A stretch of 64,000 bases of DNA from Rhynchopus sp. YZ270_cl-10 (taxonomy: Eukaryota; Euglenozoa; Diplonemea; Diplonemida; Diplonemidae): contig OZ037839.1 in the NCBI GenBank assembly GCA_964035575.1, positions 1,315,220 through 1,379,219 of the forward strand. Direction: 5' to 3'. Positions 1 through 9,197 of this stretch are shown one piece after another. Within the stretch, counting starts at the first letter, position 1, and every line of letters begins with the position of its first letter. Below the pieces are notes generated by a model, which saw only the letters and a program-made list of their open reading frames with translations, was not told the origin of the DNA and searched no databases. The position numbers and the translations under genes were made by a program.

Positions 1-602
1 CATCGTTGTCGGAAGTAGACATCACTGGCCTGCATTCAGTCACCACGATTGGTGACAGGTTTCTCGCCTACTGCACAAGGTTTTCGAAAGTCGACCTCAC
101 CTGCTTGCAAGCAGTCACCACGGTTGGTAACGGGTTTCTCTCCGAGTGCAAAACGTTGTCGGAAGTGGACCTGACCGGCCTGCAAGCAGTCACCACGATT
201 GGTAACGCGTTTCTCTCCAACTGCACAACGTTGTCGGAAGTAGACCTCACCGGCCTGCAAGGAATCACCACGATTGGTGACGGGTTTCTCTTCCGCTGCA
301 CAACGTTGTCGAAAGTGGACCTGACCGGTCTGCAATCAGTCACCACGATTGGTTCCGGGTTTCTCTACAACTGCACATCGTTGTCGGAAGTCGACTTCAC
401 CCATCTGCAAGCAGTCACCACGATTGGTGACAAGTTTCTCTCCGAGTGCACAAAGTTGTGGAAAGTGGACCTCACCGGTCTGCAATCAGTCACCACGATT
501 GGTGACAAATTTCTCTCCAACTGCACAACGTTGTCGAAAGTCGACGGAATGGACAAGTGTAGCAACGTTGTACGCAGCAGACTAGGTGACGTTGGTTTTT
601 AG
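1..602 (+). CDS. LRR (BspA-like) protein, C-terminal part, start outside window
   Basis: The reading frame is open from the window edge and ends at TAG 600-602. It consists of seven 25-residue leucine-rich repeats of the form DLTGLQAVTTIG...FLS.C..LS.V, encoded by 75-bp DNA repeats, followed by the tail VDGMDKCSNVVRSRLGDVGF. The same tail closes the genes at 18062, 22027 and 25647, so the missing N-terminus is probably the ubiquitin-like domain and linker found there. Such repeats form a solenoid used for protein binding; the partner is unknown. The repeats are nearly identical at DNA level, which favours unequal crossing-over. The 3' flank (603-670) is the same as behind the other family members. 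Apparent frames on the - strand are mirror products of the repeat. Confidence 0.85.
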   Translation, partial: SLSEVDITGLHSVTTIGDRFLAYCTRFSKVDLTCLQAVTTVGNGFLSECKTLSEVDLTGLQAVTTIGNAFLSNCTTLSEVDLTGLQGITTIGDGFLFRCTTLSKVDLTGLQSVTTIGSGFLYNCTSLSEVDFTHLQAVTTIGDKFLSECTKLWKVDLTGLQSVTTIGDKFLSNCTTLSKVDGMDKCSNVVRSRLGDVGF

Positions 603-937
603 GGGCAGTAAAGAAAGCGGGAGTGGGAATTGGGGTGTTAGGATTATTGGGTGTGTTTGGGCGGGTGGAGTAGTGTTTTGTTGAGTGAGCAAGAAATCAT
701 CCCCACTGTACCACCCACCTTCATTGGACACTTCTTTGGGGTCGGATCAAGGGCACAGTTCCTCTTGTGCTCTCTGCGTGTCCTTCACTTCACCTCTCTT
801 TCCTTCACTTCACTTCACTTCACATTCCGCTTGCATGCTTTATACCATTCCACTTTGTTACTTCCATATTTTTCACTCCATCCCACACAAAACATCCATT
901 TCTTTTTATCACAAAACCCCTCCACCAGGTTACACAT
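603..937. other. Spacer with family 3' flank and pyrimidine-rich leader
   Basis: Bases 603-670 repeat the 3' flank of the LRR genes. Bases 760-937 are rich in CTT/TTCACTT and end in CCACCAG shortly before the next ATG, as expected of a trans-splice acceptor. Confidence 0.5.
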
Positions 938-1762
938 ATGTTCCGCACTTTCCGCAGTGTTCTTTCACTTGCCAACACTTCCTTGAGGATACACCCGCCC
1001 AGTGACACTTGCGTCACTGAACTCTCCTTCCGCTTCCGCATCCCTGAGCGCACCCATGCGGTAACTGAGGTTGTAGATGTTGATGGGCGCGTTTGCCTCG
1101 GTGTATACACGGTGAGCGACGCCGAGAAGCATAGCGAGCGGCTGGATGACTTCCGCATCGTGCGTTACGTCGGACGTTCTGAGGCACTGGGCCTGCGAGG
1201 TCATCTTGAAAAGTACAGCAGCACCGGGGTGCAGCGCATCCCATACAACAAGCAGGCCGCCTCCCGCCCTACCTCCCGCCCTGCCTCCCGCCGTGTCATA
1301 TACCAGCCCCCTGCACAGTGGCACCCAAACAACACTGCCGCGAAGCAAAAATTCGACGCAAGCCTTGCGGCGGCAGGTCGTCATAGCCTTCCTGCGCTGA
1401 CCGATGTTGGTGTGGTTTACGTGCTCCTGGGCGACAATGGGGAGGTGCTGTATGTTGGGCAGACAAGCAAGTCATCGCTTCAGCGTGCAATTTCACACTA
1501 TACTGATGCTGTGCTACGTTGTGAGAATGGTAGGCCCTTAAGCCGTGTGAATGTAGGTGTCCTGCAAAATCGTGGTCCGTTCACCGTGGTCCCCATTGAG
1601 AAGATCCCCCGCAGCAAAGGCACGTTGCTTGCGCAGTTTCGCAGGGATGCGGTCCTCAGGGAACGGTACTACATAGGATTGCTGTCACCGCCGCTTAACA
1701 CAAACCTGATGGGGACTACAAGGCAGGGCTGTGATATACCGCCGTACAGTGCCTTTATGTGA
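938..1762 (+). CDS. GIY-YIG domain protein
   Basis: 274 residues. I chose ATG 938 because a CCACCAG acceptor-like site lies 10 bases upstream and the in-frame extension before it is low-complexity pyrimidine tract. Residues of about 165-260 carry the GIY-YIG fold signature: VVYVLL, then EVLYVGQT about ten residues later, an Arg in LQRAISHY, and ERYYIGLLSPPLN with the conserved Glu and Asn. The family cleaves DNA with a single metal in repair and in mobile elements. The N-terminus MFRTFRSVLSLANTSLRI has Arg, Ser and hydrophobics but no acids, compatible with a mitochondrial presequence (inference). Residues of about 105-145 contain repeated ASRPTSRPASRR, likely disordered. Substrate and role are unknown; the domain could also be a non-catalytic derivative. 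Confidence 0.7.
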   Translation: MFRTFRSVLSLANTSLRIHPPSDTCVTELSFRFRIPERTHAVTEVVDVDGRVCLGVYTVSDAEKHSERLDDFRIVRYVGRSEALGLRGHLEKYSSTGVQRIPYNKQAASRPTSRPASRRVIYQPPAQWHPNNTAAKQKFDASLAAAGRHSLPALTDVGVVYVLLGDNGEVLYVGQTSKSSLQRAISHYTDAVLRCENGRPLSRVNVGVLQNRGPFTVVPIEKIPRSKGTLLAQFRRDAVLRERYYIGLLSPPLNTNLMGTTRQGCDIPPYSAFM

Positions 1763-2478
1763 TTGTGTGCGGGTGGCGTTATTGCTGTCGGTGGGGGTGC
1801 AACAGAATTGAAAAAAAAAAATCGATTCTCATAACTTAATGTAAGAGTGAGGAAAGAAAGATAAAAAAAACCCATCTTGCGTAGGAGCAGTGGTCGCCAT
1901 AGTTTTTGTACCCACAAAAAAAAGATTTTTTTTTTTTTTTAAATTGTACCATTTTTTCCCCCACTGAACGTCCTTGCTATAGTCCAAGGGAGAAAATTTT
2001 TGACTCGCCCAACTCCCTGCAAAAATAGCAACTCTCATTTAACAACTGGCGACCTTTTCGTTGTCTTTTACCAAACAAAAAAAATTTCTCCCCACCGATC
2101 TGTGCGTCTTGGTGTGTTCTTGAGAAGTACCGTGGCTGTGCAATATGTGTGATGTCTTTTCTTCACGCCTTACCCAATGCCTTACTTTGATTGCACACAG
2201 ACAAAATATGGAGTTTATTTCATCAATTACCGGTGGAAGGTGCAAGAAGGCACAGAGTATAAGTTGTCAACCCTGTCACCGCCCAATGTGTTTTATGCTT
2301 GAGAGTCAGATGGGCTCACCTGCCAAGTTATGCTTCCCTCTTTAGGCAATTACGAAGAAACTCGAGATGATCAAACCAAATTTTATTTTTTGGGTGCATG
2401 TGTTGACCCTCTCATATACTTTCAATTCTGTAATTCTGTGAACTGAAAGTATATGAATCTAACTTTTTCTTGCGAATA
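1763..2478. other. Spacer, A/T homopolymer rich, no gene seen
   Basis: It contains long A and T runs (1809-1945) and a short inverted repeat at 2425-2455 (ACTTTCAATTC with GAACTGAAAGT). No frame has coding character. Confidence 0.4.
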
Positions 2479-2609
2479 TACCGTAACCGAGGAAAGTCAA
2501 GATACGATTAATGTACCATACACGATCCTCTTAAGGGATGACAACCTATTAGGAACGCTCAAAAACGAAAGGAACATTTATCGTTATTTCACTTTTCCCG
2601 GTTACGGTA
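2479..2609. mobile_element. 131-bp foldback element (MITE-like)
   Basis: Imperfect terminal inverted repeats of about 39 bp: the left end begins TACCGTAACCG and the right end finishes CGGTTACGGTA. The halves fold into one long hairpin. No transposase and no clear target duplication are visible. The open frame across it (2453-2731) is a by-product of the hairpin. Confidence 0.6.
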
Positions 2610-2931
2610 ATCCAGACGAGACATATATTGTTCTCGTTGTCCCTCCCCACTACCACGGCGCTTTTCTGCGACAACAAAAAAAGAAGAAAAAAATCCCAAT
2701 TTCTGACACATGTTTTTTTATCCTTGTGTGAGCCCCCATTCCCCCTAACATTGTATTGTACCACTCAGCAACACAAAAGTTGCTATTGTTTTGAAAAAAA
2801 AAAAAAAGGAAAAAAAAAAAAAAAAAAACCACCCCCCCCGCTAGTCTGACGCTTTGTTTTTTTTCTCTCCCCTAGCCACCTCTGCTTGTTCCCTGCTCAC
2901 CCCCCTGACACGTGCCACCGTTAATCTATAT

Positions 2932-3550
2932 GGGACAGTCCATAAACCCACCCCCCTAAAAGGTAACTTTTTGAATATTTTTTACATTAGATAACTTCCA
3001 CTCGGACTTTTTGCTCGATTTTTGCTCCTTTGAACTCAGAATATTGTTTCTGAGGTCACAGGAGCAAAAATCGAGCAAAAAGTCCGAGTAGAAGATAGAT
3101 GAATTAAAGTCGAGAAATAAAAAAGCCCCAGTTGAACTGGGTTTTGAAGGGTTCCATTTTTGTGGAAAAAACACAAAAAAAGGTTAAAAACAGCATAATG
3201 TACCCTCCTTTGCGGCAAATATGCCCCAAAAATGGTTTTCGAGTCTATTTCCACCTGTTTTTGACATTTTTGGCACTTTTTCTGTGGTTTTTTGGTAAAC
3301 TTAGGTAAAAAAACAGGTTTACCCACGAAACCCAGCCAAACTCATTTCAACTGGAGTTTTTTTATTTCTCGACTTTAATTCATGTATCTTCTACTCGGAC
3401 TTTTTGCTCGATTTTTGCTCCTGTGACCTCAAAAACAATATTCTGAGTTCAAAGGAGCAAAAATCGAGCAAAAAGTCCGAGTGGAAGTTATCTAATGTAA
3501 AAAATATTCAAAAGGTTACCTTTTAGGGGGGTGGGTTTATGGACTGTCCC
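2932..3550. mobile_element. 619-bp foldback transposon with hairpins inside each arm
   Basis: Two arms of about 205 bp (2932-3136 and 3346-3550) are inverted copies, starting GGGACAGTCC and ending GGACTGTCCC. Each arm contains its own 29-bp inverted repeat; in the left arm it is 3000-3028 against 3061-3089, beginning ACTCGGACTTTTTGCTCG. The centre is non-coding. Superfamily is not assignable because flanking duplications are unclear. Confidence 0.75.
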
Positions 3551-3771
3551 TTTATTATGGCGTGACAAACTTACGCCCGCCTATCGAGCACAGCACTGCC
3601 TTGTCTCCTCTTGTCCGTGGAGGATGTGCTGACATCACTCTGTGTGGCCTCTTCCCACGCTTTTACTTCGGGGCCCCTCACGGTTGAGGGGGTGGGGTTT
3701 TTTATTGTTACGTAGCCCTTGGCAATGGACCCACTATTTTGCGCCTAACAGAATTTACTTTTTTTTTTTTT
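3551..3771. other. Spacer, no gene seen
   Basis: Unique sequence with a T run at 3759-3773. No coding signal. Confidence 0.3.
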
Positions 3772-3930
3772 TTACGCACACTACTTTGTGAGCGGAAAGT
3801 GTCACGTCGTTCACTCACCCAACCGTGCTCCGCAACACCACCAACCAACAGGTAATTTTTAGTGTGTGTGGAAGCGTCAACGCATCAAACAACTACAAGA
3901 AGGGGGGTGAGGGAACGACAAGTGACACTT
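3772..3930 (+). repeat. 159-bp dispersed repeat, copy 1
   Basis: A direct copy, about 95% identical by eye, lies at 38023-38182. It begins TTACGCACACTACTTTGTG and ends AACGACAAGTGACACTT. It includes a CAACAGGT step that resembles an exon/acceptor boundary. No frame is shared over its full length, so it is probably a transcribed spacer or untranslated segment. Confidence 0.6.
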
Positions 3931-4661
3931 TTGATTTTTTTTTTTTTTTTTTTTTTGAACACTCTCCCACAGGGCTATTTCTAAAAACCTGTCCCTGTCC
4001 CTGATTTTTGGAAAATGAAAGTTGCCAAAAAATTTGCATGGGGCTTATATACAGGGCCGCCAAAAAAATTGCACGTACTACAGTACTTACCAAGAGAGGG
4101 GTGATGGACTTTCTGCTTGAAGAAAGTTGCCGATTTTTTTGTGTTGAAAAGTTTTCTTCCAGATTGTGCAAATAACGGGGGTGTTTTGGTGTATTCTGAA
4201 AAATCCTAGCGGGCGCACCAGGCCGCGTGCCGGAGGCGCTATGAGGGGGTTTCTTAGAAAACTTGTTCTCTACACTAGCATCACACTGGCACCGTACTCA
4301 TTTTAACAATAACCAAGAACTTGCCCAATTCTGCAAATTGACCCCACCACAGAACGGACGGATTCTGGAAATGCAAAGGCCGGTGTTTTCGCGCATTTTC
4401 ATGTTTCAGCATCTGGGAGAGAAAATCTGGGTTGTGGGATTTACCTTGGCCCCTTTTCCTTACACTCATTTTGACCAAAACCAAGAACTTGGCCATTTCG
4501 GCAAATTGACCCCACCACAGCGCGGACAGATTCCGGAAATGCCAATCGCGGTATGTTTTGGGGCTGAAAAATTTTCAGGGTAAATTTTTTTTGAGCAGCA
4601 TTTTTTGGCCGAAAATGGGCTCCACGTATTAGTGACCGGGCTCATATTTTCAAAAATTTAA
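3931..4661. repeat. Spacer with a degenerate two-copy tandem repeat
   Basis: Segments 4295-4385 and 4460-4550 are related direct repeats sharing CCAAGAACTTG, CAAATTGACCCCACCACAG and GGAAATGC. A third trace occurs at 6836-6880. The single frame over it (4263-4583) shows no family resemblance. A T/A-rich region at 3935-3955 precedes it. Confidence 0.45.
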
Positions 4662-4748
4662 CCCTTTAAGGACCAGAGGGGACATATATGTCCACGCAAC
4701 CACCTAAATTGGCTTCCACTAGGACTTTTTGAAGATTTTTTTTTTTAA

Positions 4749-5955
4749 CCCTTTAAGGACCGTTCAGGTTTTTGGATTTTGGGGGTCAACTCTCCCCCGG
4801 CAGTAAAATATTAAGTGATACTTTTTTTTGACCAAATCTGGCGGCATTTGAAAGATTTTGCACAAATCTTTCCAACGGAATCAAAAAATCGAAAAATAGA
4901 AAATCAACTATTTTTTTAGAGTGGTGCGAGACATTTATTTTTGAGATTTTTTCTGAACAAAAAAATTTTTTGATAAACTCCCCGACATTATTTCAACTCG
5001 AAAACGGCGTATTTTGAAAGATCTGTTCAAAATCTTTGAAAATAAAAAAAAATTCGATAAGAAAGTCGGAGTAGAAATTTTCTGAAACAGCTGCACAAGG
5101 TTAGCAGCAATATTGAAATACATGAGTTGTTAAAGATTTGCCTTGAACACGTGTATATCTGTAAGAAACAGTACAAAAAGTGATCAAACCTCTTCCCATT
5201 CCTCACCTTCCTTCTCTTTGGAGCTTCTGGAGTATCCGGAAGCGTCACAAAAAGCGATGACCGTGTTCCCGGCATTGCCGATGCTCGCGTTGTCCACCTG
5301 TTATCAGCAATAAGCTGCTTCGCCAGTTCACACTTGAACACACTAAGCGACACCTTCTGTTGCTGAGAGCGTTGCAGAGGGAGAAGGCATTCTGCGCGAA
5401 CTCCAAGAAATACCAAAACACTTTCGGTACCAAACTTTAGTCTTGAAGTCCTGGCAGGCTAGCGCTGGTCCGACCGATCGATCCCTCCCATGTGGGAGTT
5501 GAATACATGTCGAAGACATTATCCGTGGGTGAAAATGGGGGAAATCCCAAAGTGAAATGGTACCCCTAACCCCTCCTGTTAATGGGGCTGACATGGTATG
5601 TCAAAATAAATTTATTTTTGCTTCTTTGGAAAGATTTGTCACAATATCTTTCCAAAGAACCAAAAATCAATTAGAAATACGTAGTGGACACCCTCTAAAT
5701 TTTTTTTGTGATTTGAAGTGCCTCCGATCCGTAAAAATCCGGAAAATCCCAACAAAAGTGAAATTGTACCCCAAATCTCTCCTGTCGGTGATGGTGCCGG
5801 GGGGTGTCAAAAAAAATCAAAACTTGCGTATTTTGAAAGATTTGCAACAAATCTTTCCAAAGAAGAAAAAATCGATTTGAAATATGAAGTAGACATATCC
5901 TTAGGTATTTACGTGACCTTGAAGTGGCAATGGATTGCCTATGGTCCTTAAAGGG
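4749..5955 (-). mobile_element. piggyBac-like element nested inside the first
   Basis: Target duplications TTAA at 4745-4748 and 5956-5959. Terminal inverted repeat CCCTTTAAGGACC at the left, GGTCCTTAAAGGG at the right. It interrupts the surrounding element exactly at a TTAA. The - strand between about 5027 and 5470 holds the broken C-terminus of a transposase. There is no intact transposase. Confidence 0.85.
5027..5470 (-). pseudogene. piggyBac transposase C-terminal remnant
   Basis: Read on the - strand, three frames each keep a piece of the usual C-terminal region: TKVWYRK, then VFWYFLEFAQNAFSL, then SLSVFKCELAKQLI. In the DDE_Tnp_1_7 family the corresponding order is a Trp/Lys-rich helix, a stretch resembling VNAFILY, and an FRxxLAxxLI-like helix before the cysteine-rich end. 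The pieces are out of frame with each other, so no protein can be made. It supports assigning the surrounding element to piggyBac. Identification is by motif reading only. Confidence 0.55.
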
Positions 5956-6112
5956 TTAATGAGAAGATTTTGTGCGAAATCTTTCAAAAGACGCAAGATT
6001 CGATTTTTTTTGACGCTCTCATCCCCTCTCATCCACACCCGGCATTATCACATAATAGGGTATTTTGGGTCATTTTTTTGGGAATAATGTACCATTCTGA
6101 CGCGCTTGAGTC

Positions 6113-6520
6113 ATGAGAGGATTCAAACTTTGGTGTGCAGGGAACCATTTTGTACGGTCTTCAGAACGAAACTAAAATAATGGAAAATACCCGCGACTGG
6201 GCAAAGTAACACGAGTAGTTGCAGTTCCTGACCCTGAACTGGGTGTGCCTCTTCTCCGTGTATTTATTGCATTTTGTCTTTTGAGGGACATTGTACAGAA
6301 AATCTATATCAACACGGTCAAGGTACAGAGACACTGGCAGGAGGGTGTTGGTCGACAACTTCTTCTTGCTTGGGAAACAGGCGTCTGAAAACAGATTACA
6401 TGTGCGGGGGATGCGGCATTCACCTTTGTTCAGCACCAGGCCAAGTTGGCCAAAAGTCCCAAAAGCCCCAACTTTTGTACTGTCCAACCTCTGTACAATT
6501 ACGGTATATATAGTTGGTTG
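6113..6520 (+). pseudogene. piggyBac transposase core remnant
   Basis: ATG 6113 opens MRGFKLWCAGNHFV, which resembles the KWGFKLW block of piggyBac transposases. Further on, in other frames, NLYQHGQGTETLAGG and RRVLVDNFFLLGKQ correspond to the GhGTETL...(V)DNFFTS region that holds a catalytic Asp. Parts between the blocks are missing and frames shift, so it is dead. The same blocks occur on the - strand in the element at 47000-47991, where the first reads IRGFKLWCEGNHF. Confidence 0.6.
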
Positions 6521-6803
6521 GTACCTTCTCTCCATGCAGTGAGACATTATCTACTAGGACTTTTTGATCGATTTTTTTTTCTTTTGAAAGATTTTGAACC
6601 GATCTTTCAAATAAAGCCATTTTCGAAAACCGAAAAAACAGGTGCGTAACCGGAATAATTTTTTTCTTCAAAATTTTCAGAAAAAAATATCAGCTCTCCT
6701 CAATTTTCAATTTTCCATTTTTCTCATTTTATTTCGATTTCTGCTCCATTTGAAAGATCTGCTCAAAATCTTTCAATTGCGGCCAGGTACGATCAAAAAA
6801 GGG

Positions 6804-7319
6804 TTAAGTGGTCAAAAAATCGTCCAATTTTCGAGATTGACCCCACCACTGCGCGGGTGAATCCCAAAAATGCAAATAAGGACGTTTTTGGCACAAAATA
6901 AATATGCCAAAAAGTTTGTGTCCCGGATTGGATTTTGGGCCCCCCGGACCCCATATTTAGAAATAGCCCTGCTCTCCCAGGTGTCCTGAGTACGAGAAAT
7001 TGGTGTGCAGTAAGAAACACCACTTAGCACCATCCGCCCCCTCCCAAATCAAGGTTGGCCTGCCGACCCCCTTTGTTAAACAAAACAAACAAACTTATAA
7101 ACCCCCCTCGTTAGACTGAGGCCTGGGGTCTTTTCATGCTCACGCTGGCACTCGCGGAAACGGTTATCGTTAGCACCTTCCTATTTACTATTTATCTTGC
7201 CACACCTGCCACACCTCTCCCTACTTAGTAAGGGAAGCACCATCTTCTCCCTCTCCCAAGACCACACACACACACACACTCTTCAGATATACAAAAGCAC
7301 ATTCCCCCCCTTCTACACT
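6804..7319. other. Spacer and leader of the first opine dehydrogenase gene
   Basis: 6804-7060 shows a remnant of the GATTGACCCCACCAC repeat. 7190-7319 is pyrimidine-rich, with a CA repeat at 7264-7279 and CTTCAG at 7282-7287 as a plausible trans-splice acceptor. No gene seen. Confidence 0.4.
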
Positions 7320-8537
7320 ATGGTTCAGGTGACTATCTGTGGCGGCGGCAATGCGGCCCATGCTATGTGTGCTGACCTTTCATCCCGCGGACACCGTGTC
7401 AACATGTACATGCCCTTCAGCGATGAGGCTGCACGCTTCAAGGCAGGACTGAAGAAGCATGGAGGGCTCCGCATCAAGTACTCCCAGACGGGGAAGACGT
7501 TTGTGGCGCACCCTGCTTGCGTCTCCACCGATCCAAAGGAGGCATTCACACGGTCGAAGTATGTGTTCATCCCGCTTCCAGTGTTTGCACATCTTCCGAC
7601 TTTGAGGGATATTGTGCCTCACGTTGCTGAAGATGCCGTGATTGTTGCACTCCCTGCAACTGGGGCGTTTGATTGGACTGCAGAAAAGGTGTTCGCGGAG
7701 TGCGGACGGCGTGTGCACATTGCAGGGCTTGCTCCTTTGCCGTATGTGTGTCGTACGTCGGTGTATGGATCAGAGGTGGAGCTCTTTGGAGTAAAGGAGA
7801 TCGTCGGGATGGCGACCGCGCCGTGCAACCTCGTGCACGAGGTGGCATCGGATCTGCAGAACATTTTGCGGTTCAAGATCGATGAGTTCCCCTCCTTCCT
7901 TGCGCTCACCTTGACCCCAACCAACCCCATCATGCACACCGGACGTATGTATGGCATGCTCGTCGCCAGCAAAGAAGGCTACTGGCGGAACCGTGTTGGG
8001 GGATTCAAAAGCAACCCGAAGTTTTATGACGACTGCGACGACGTTTCCGACGAATGGTTGCACAAACTTGACAACGAAAACCAGGCGATTGTGCGGAAGA
8101 TGGAAGAGCTTGCGCCAGGCTGCATCGCGGGCAGGGTGGAGACAATCAACAAGTTTCTGCAGTGGACCTACGGCGCGCAGATCACAGACTCCACCACCTG
8201 CGGGTCTTGCTACAGAACTAACATCGCATTCAAGGGCCTTGGCTCACCCATGTACCAGGTCGCAACCGACTATTGGGTGCCCGACTTCAAGAGCCGCTAC
8301 TTCACAGAGGACATTCCGTGTGGCCTGCTTGCCAACCGAGGTCTTGCCGAGCTTCTGGGTGTCCCCACGCCACACATGGACACCGTCATTGAGTGGGCGC
8401 AAATGGAGATGGGCAGGAAATGGCTTGTCAACGGCAAGGTCAACCCCAAAGAACTCCCGCAGACGACCCCGCAGGCTGCAGGGCTAACAAAGGAGGACGT
8501 TGTGAGCATGTACCAGGTGCAAAAGGGGAAGTTGTAA
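7320..8537 (+). CDS. Opine dehydrogenase, copy 1
   Basis: 405 residues, the usual length for NAD/NADP octopine/nopaline dehydrogenases. The N-terminal Rossmann fold begins VTICGGGNAAHAM (residues of about 4-16), the nucleotide-binding glycine loop. The C-terminal domain contains LTPTNPIMHTGRMYG; its His matches the catalytic His of octopine dehydrogenases. The enzyme would reduce the imine formed between pyruvate (or another 2-oxo acid) and an amino acid, regenerating NAD+ under low oxygen. The amino-acid partner cannot be read from sequence. No targeting signal, so probably cytosolic. ATG 7320 was preferred because the second copy at 13827 diverges upstream of this point. The two proteins differ at 13 positions. 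Confidence 0.9.
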   Translation: MVQVTICGGGNAAHAMCADLSSRGHRVNMYMPFSDEAARFKAGLKKHGGLRIKYSQTGKTFVAHPACVSTDPKEAFTRSKYVFIPLPVFAHLPTLRDIVPHVAEDAVIVALPATGAFDWTAEKVFAECGRRVHIAGLAPLPYVCRTSVYGSEVELFGVKEIVGMATAPCNLVHEVASDLQNILRFKIDEFPSFLALTLTPTNPIMHTGRMYGMLVASKEGYWRNRVGGFKSNPKFYDDCDDVSDEWLHKLDNENQAIVRKMEELAPGCIAGRVETINKFLQWTYGAQITDSTTCGSCYRTNIAFKGLGSPMYQVATDYWVPDFKSRYFTEDIPCGLLANRGLAELLGVPTPHMDTVIEWAQMEMGRKWLVNGKVNPKELPQTTPQAAGLTKEDVVSMYQVQKGKL

Positions 8538-8780
8538 AAAAAGGTGGGGTGTTTCTTCTTTGTGGATTTAGAAAAAGAAAGAAGTGTCTCAAAATTCCTG
8601 GTTTTATTTTGATTTTTGTTGTTCCTTCTATTCAGTAGAATAGAAAGTATATGAAATATTTTTTATTTATTTTTTTGATAAATTGTCAGAATGATTGTGG
8701 TCTTGCCTTCTGACTAACAGCTCCACTTTAAAAAAAAGGACGACCTCCGTCTATATATTTTAAGTACAATAGCCTTCGGG

Positions 8781-8820
8781 CGACATTGAGTACAGATCCT
8801 GCACTAGCAGGTGATTGTCG
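8781..8820 (+). ncRNA. Stem-loop family H4, copy a
   Basis: Outer pair CGACA/TGTCG and inner pair CCTGC/GCAGG around loop ACTA, followed by ACACAACAAAAAA. In copy b (29521) the inner pair is CTACC/GGTAG, a compensatory change, so the structure appears conserved. Function unknown. Confidence 0.5.
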
Positions 8821-8944
8821 ACACAACAAAAAACGTTTTATTGAAGAGATTTGGAAAGGTAATGCCTTTTTAAATTAACATCCCCCCCCACTGACACATC
8901 TAAACGCGATCTCTTTTAACTCATCTATTAGCAAGAAATACACA

Positions 8945-8971
8945 GTGAAGCACGCAATCGGGTGTCTACAC
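8945..8971 (+). ncRNA. Stem-loop family H6, copy a
   Basis: GTG-A-AG-CAC pairs with GTG-T-CT-A-CAC. It is followed by a conserved single-stranded tail TACTACAAGCAAG. Confidence 0.45.
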
Positions 8972-9197
8972 TACTACAAGCAAGTTTTTCAAAAATACTA
9001 AAAATTGGGTTTTCAGTGAACCCTACGTTGATGAACGGTGAGGCGTTGGCAGTATCGATACTCTCTCTTTTTTTGAAAACTTGGTTGTTTTTAGTGTACA
9101 CATCCCGAGGCCGAGCTTCCACTACACTAAACGCTTGAAAGCAGCTGTTGATGAGCACATTTTTTTTATTTTTTTTTTGTTTTGGTTCAGGGTATAA

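Larger units (their letters stand above)
4662..6803 (+). mobile_element. piggyBac-like element, split by a second one
   Basis: Flanked by TTAA (4658-4661 and 6804-6807), with CCCTTT as the outermost bases at both ends, the arrangement of piggyBac elements. Without the insert at 4745-5959 the left piece joins smoothly to 5960 onward, and the result matches the reverse complement of 47000-47991. The right end has lost about 75 bp relative to that copy. Bases 6113-6520 keep pieces of a piggyBac transposase. It is non-autonomous now. Confidence 0.8.
8538..9178. other. 3' region of opine dehydrogenase copy 1
   Basis: It contains a TTCTATTC/GAATAGAA hairpin (8626-8645) and two stem-loops listed separately. 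Bases 8560-8640 and 8910-9178 match the region behind copy 2 (15045-15530); about 270 bases (8640-8910) are absent there. No gene seen. Confidence 0.5.

Noticed and set aside
36-565. - strand frames across the LRR repeats
   Set aside because: Mirror product of 75-bp repeats; the + frame matches the family and its tail.
2453-2731. 92-residue + frame (MNLTFSCEYTVTEES...)
   Set aside because: It lies over the 2479-2609 foldback element and ends in a Lys run from an A tract.
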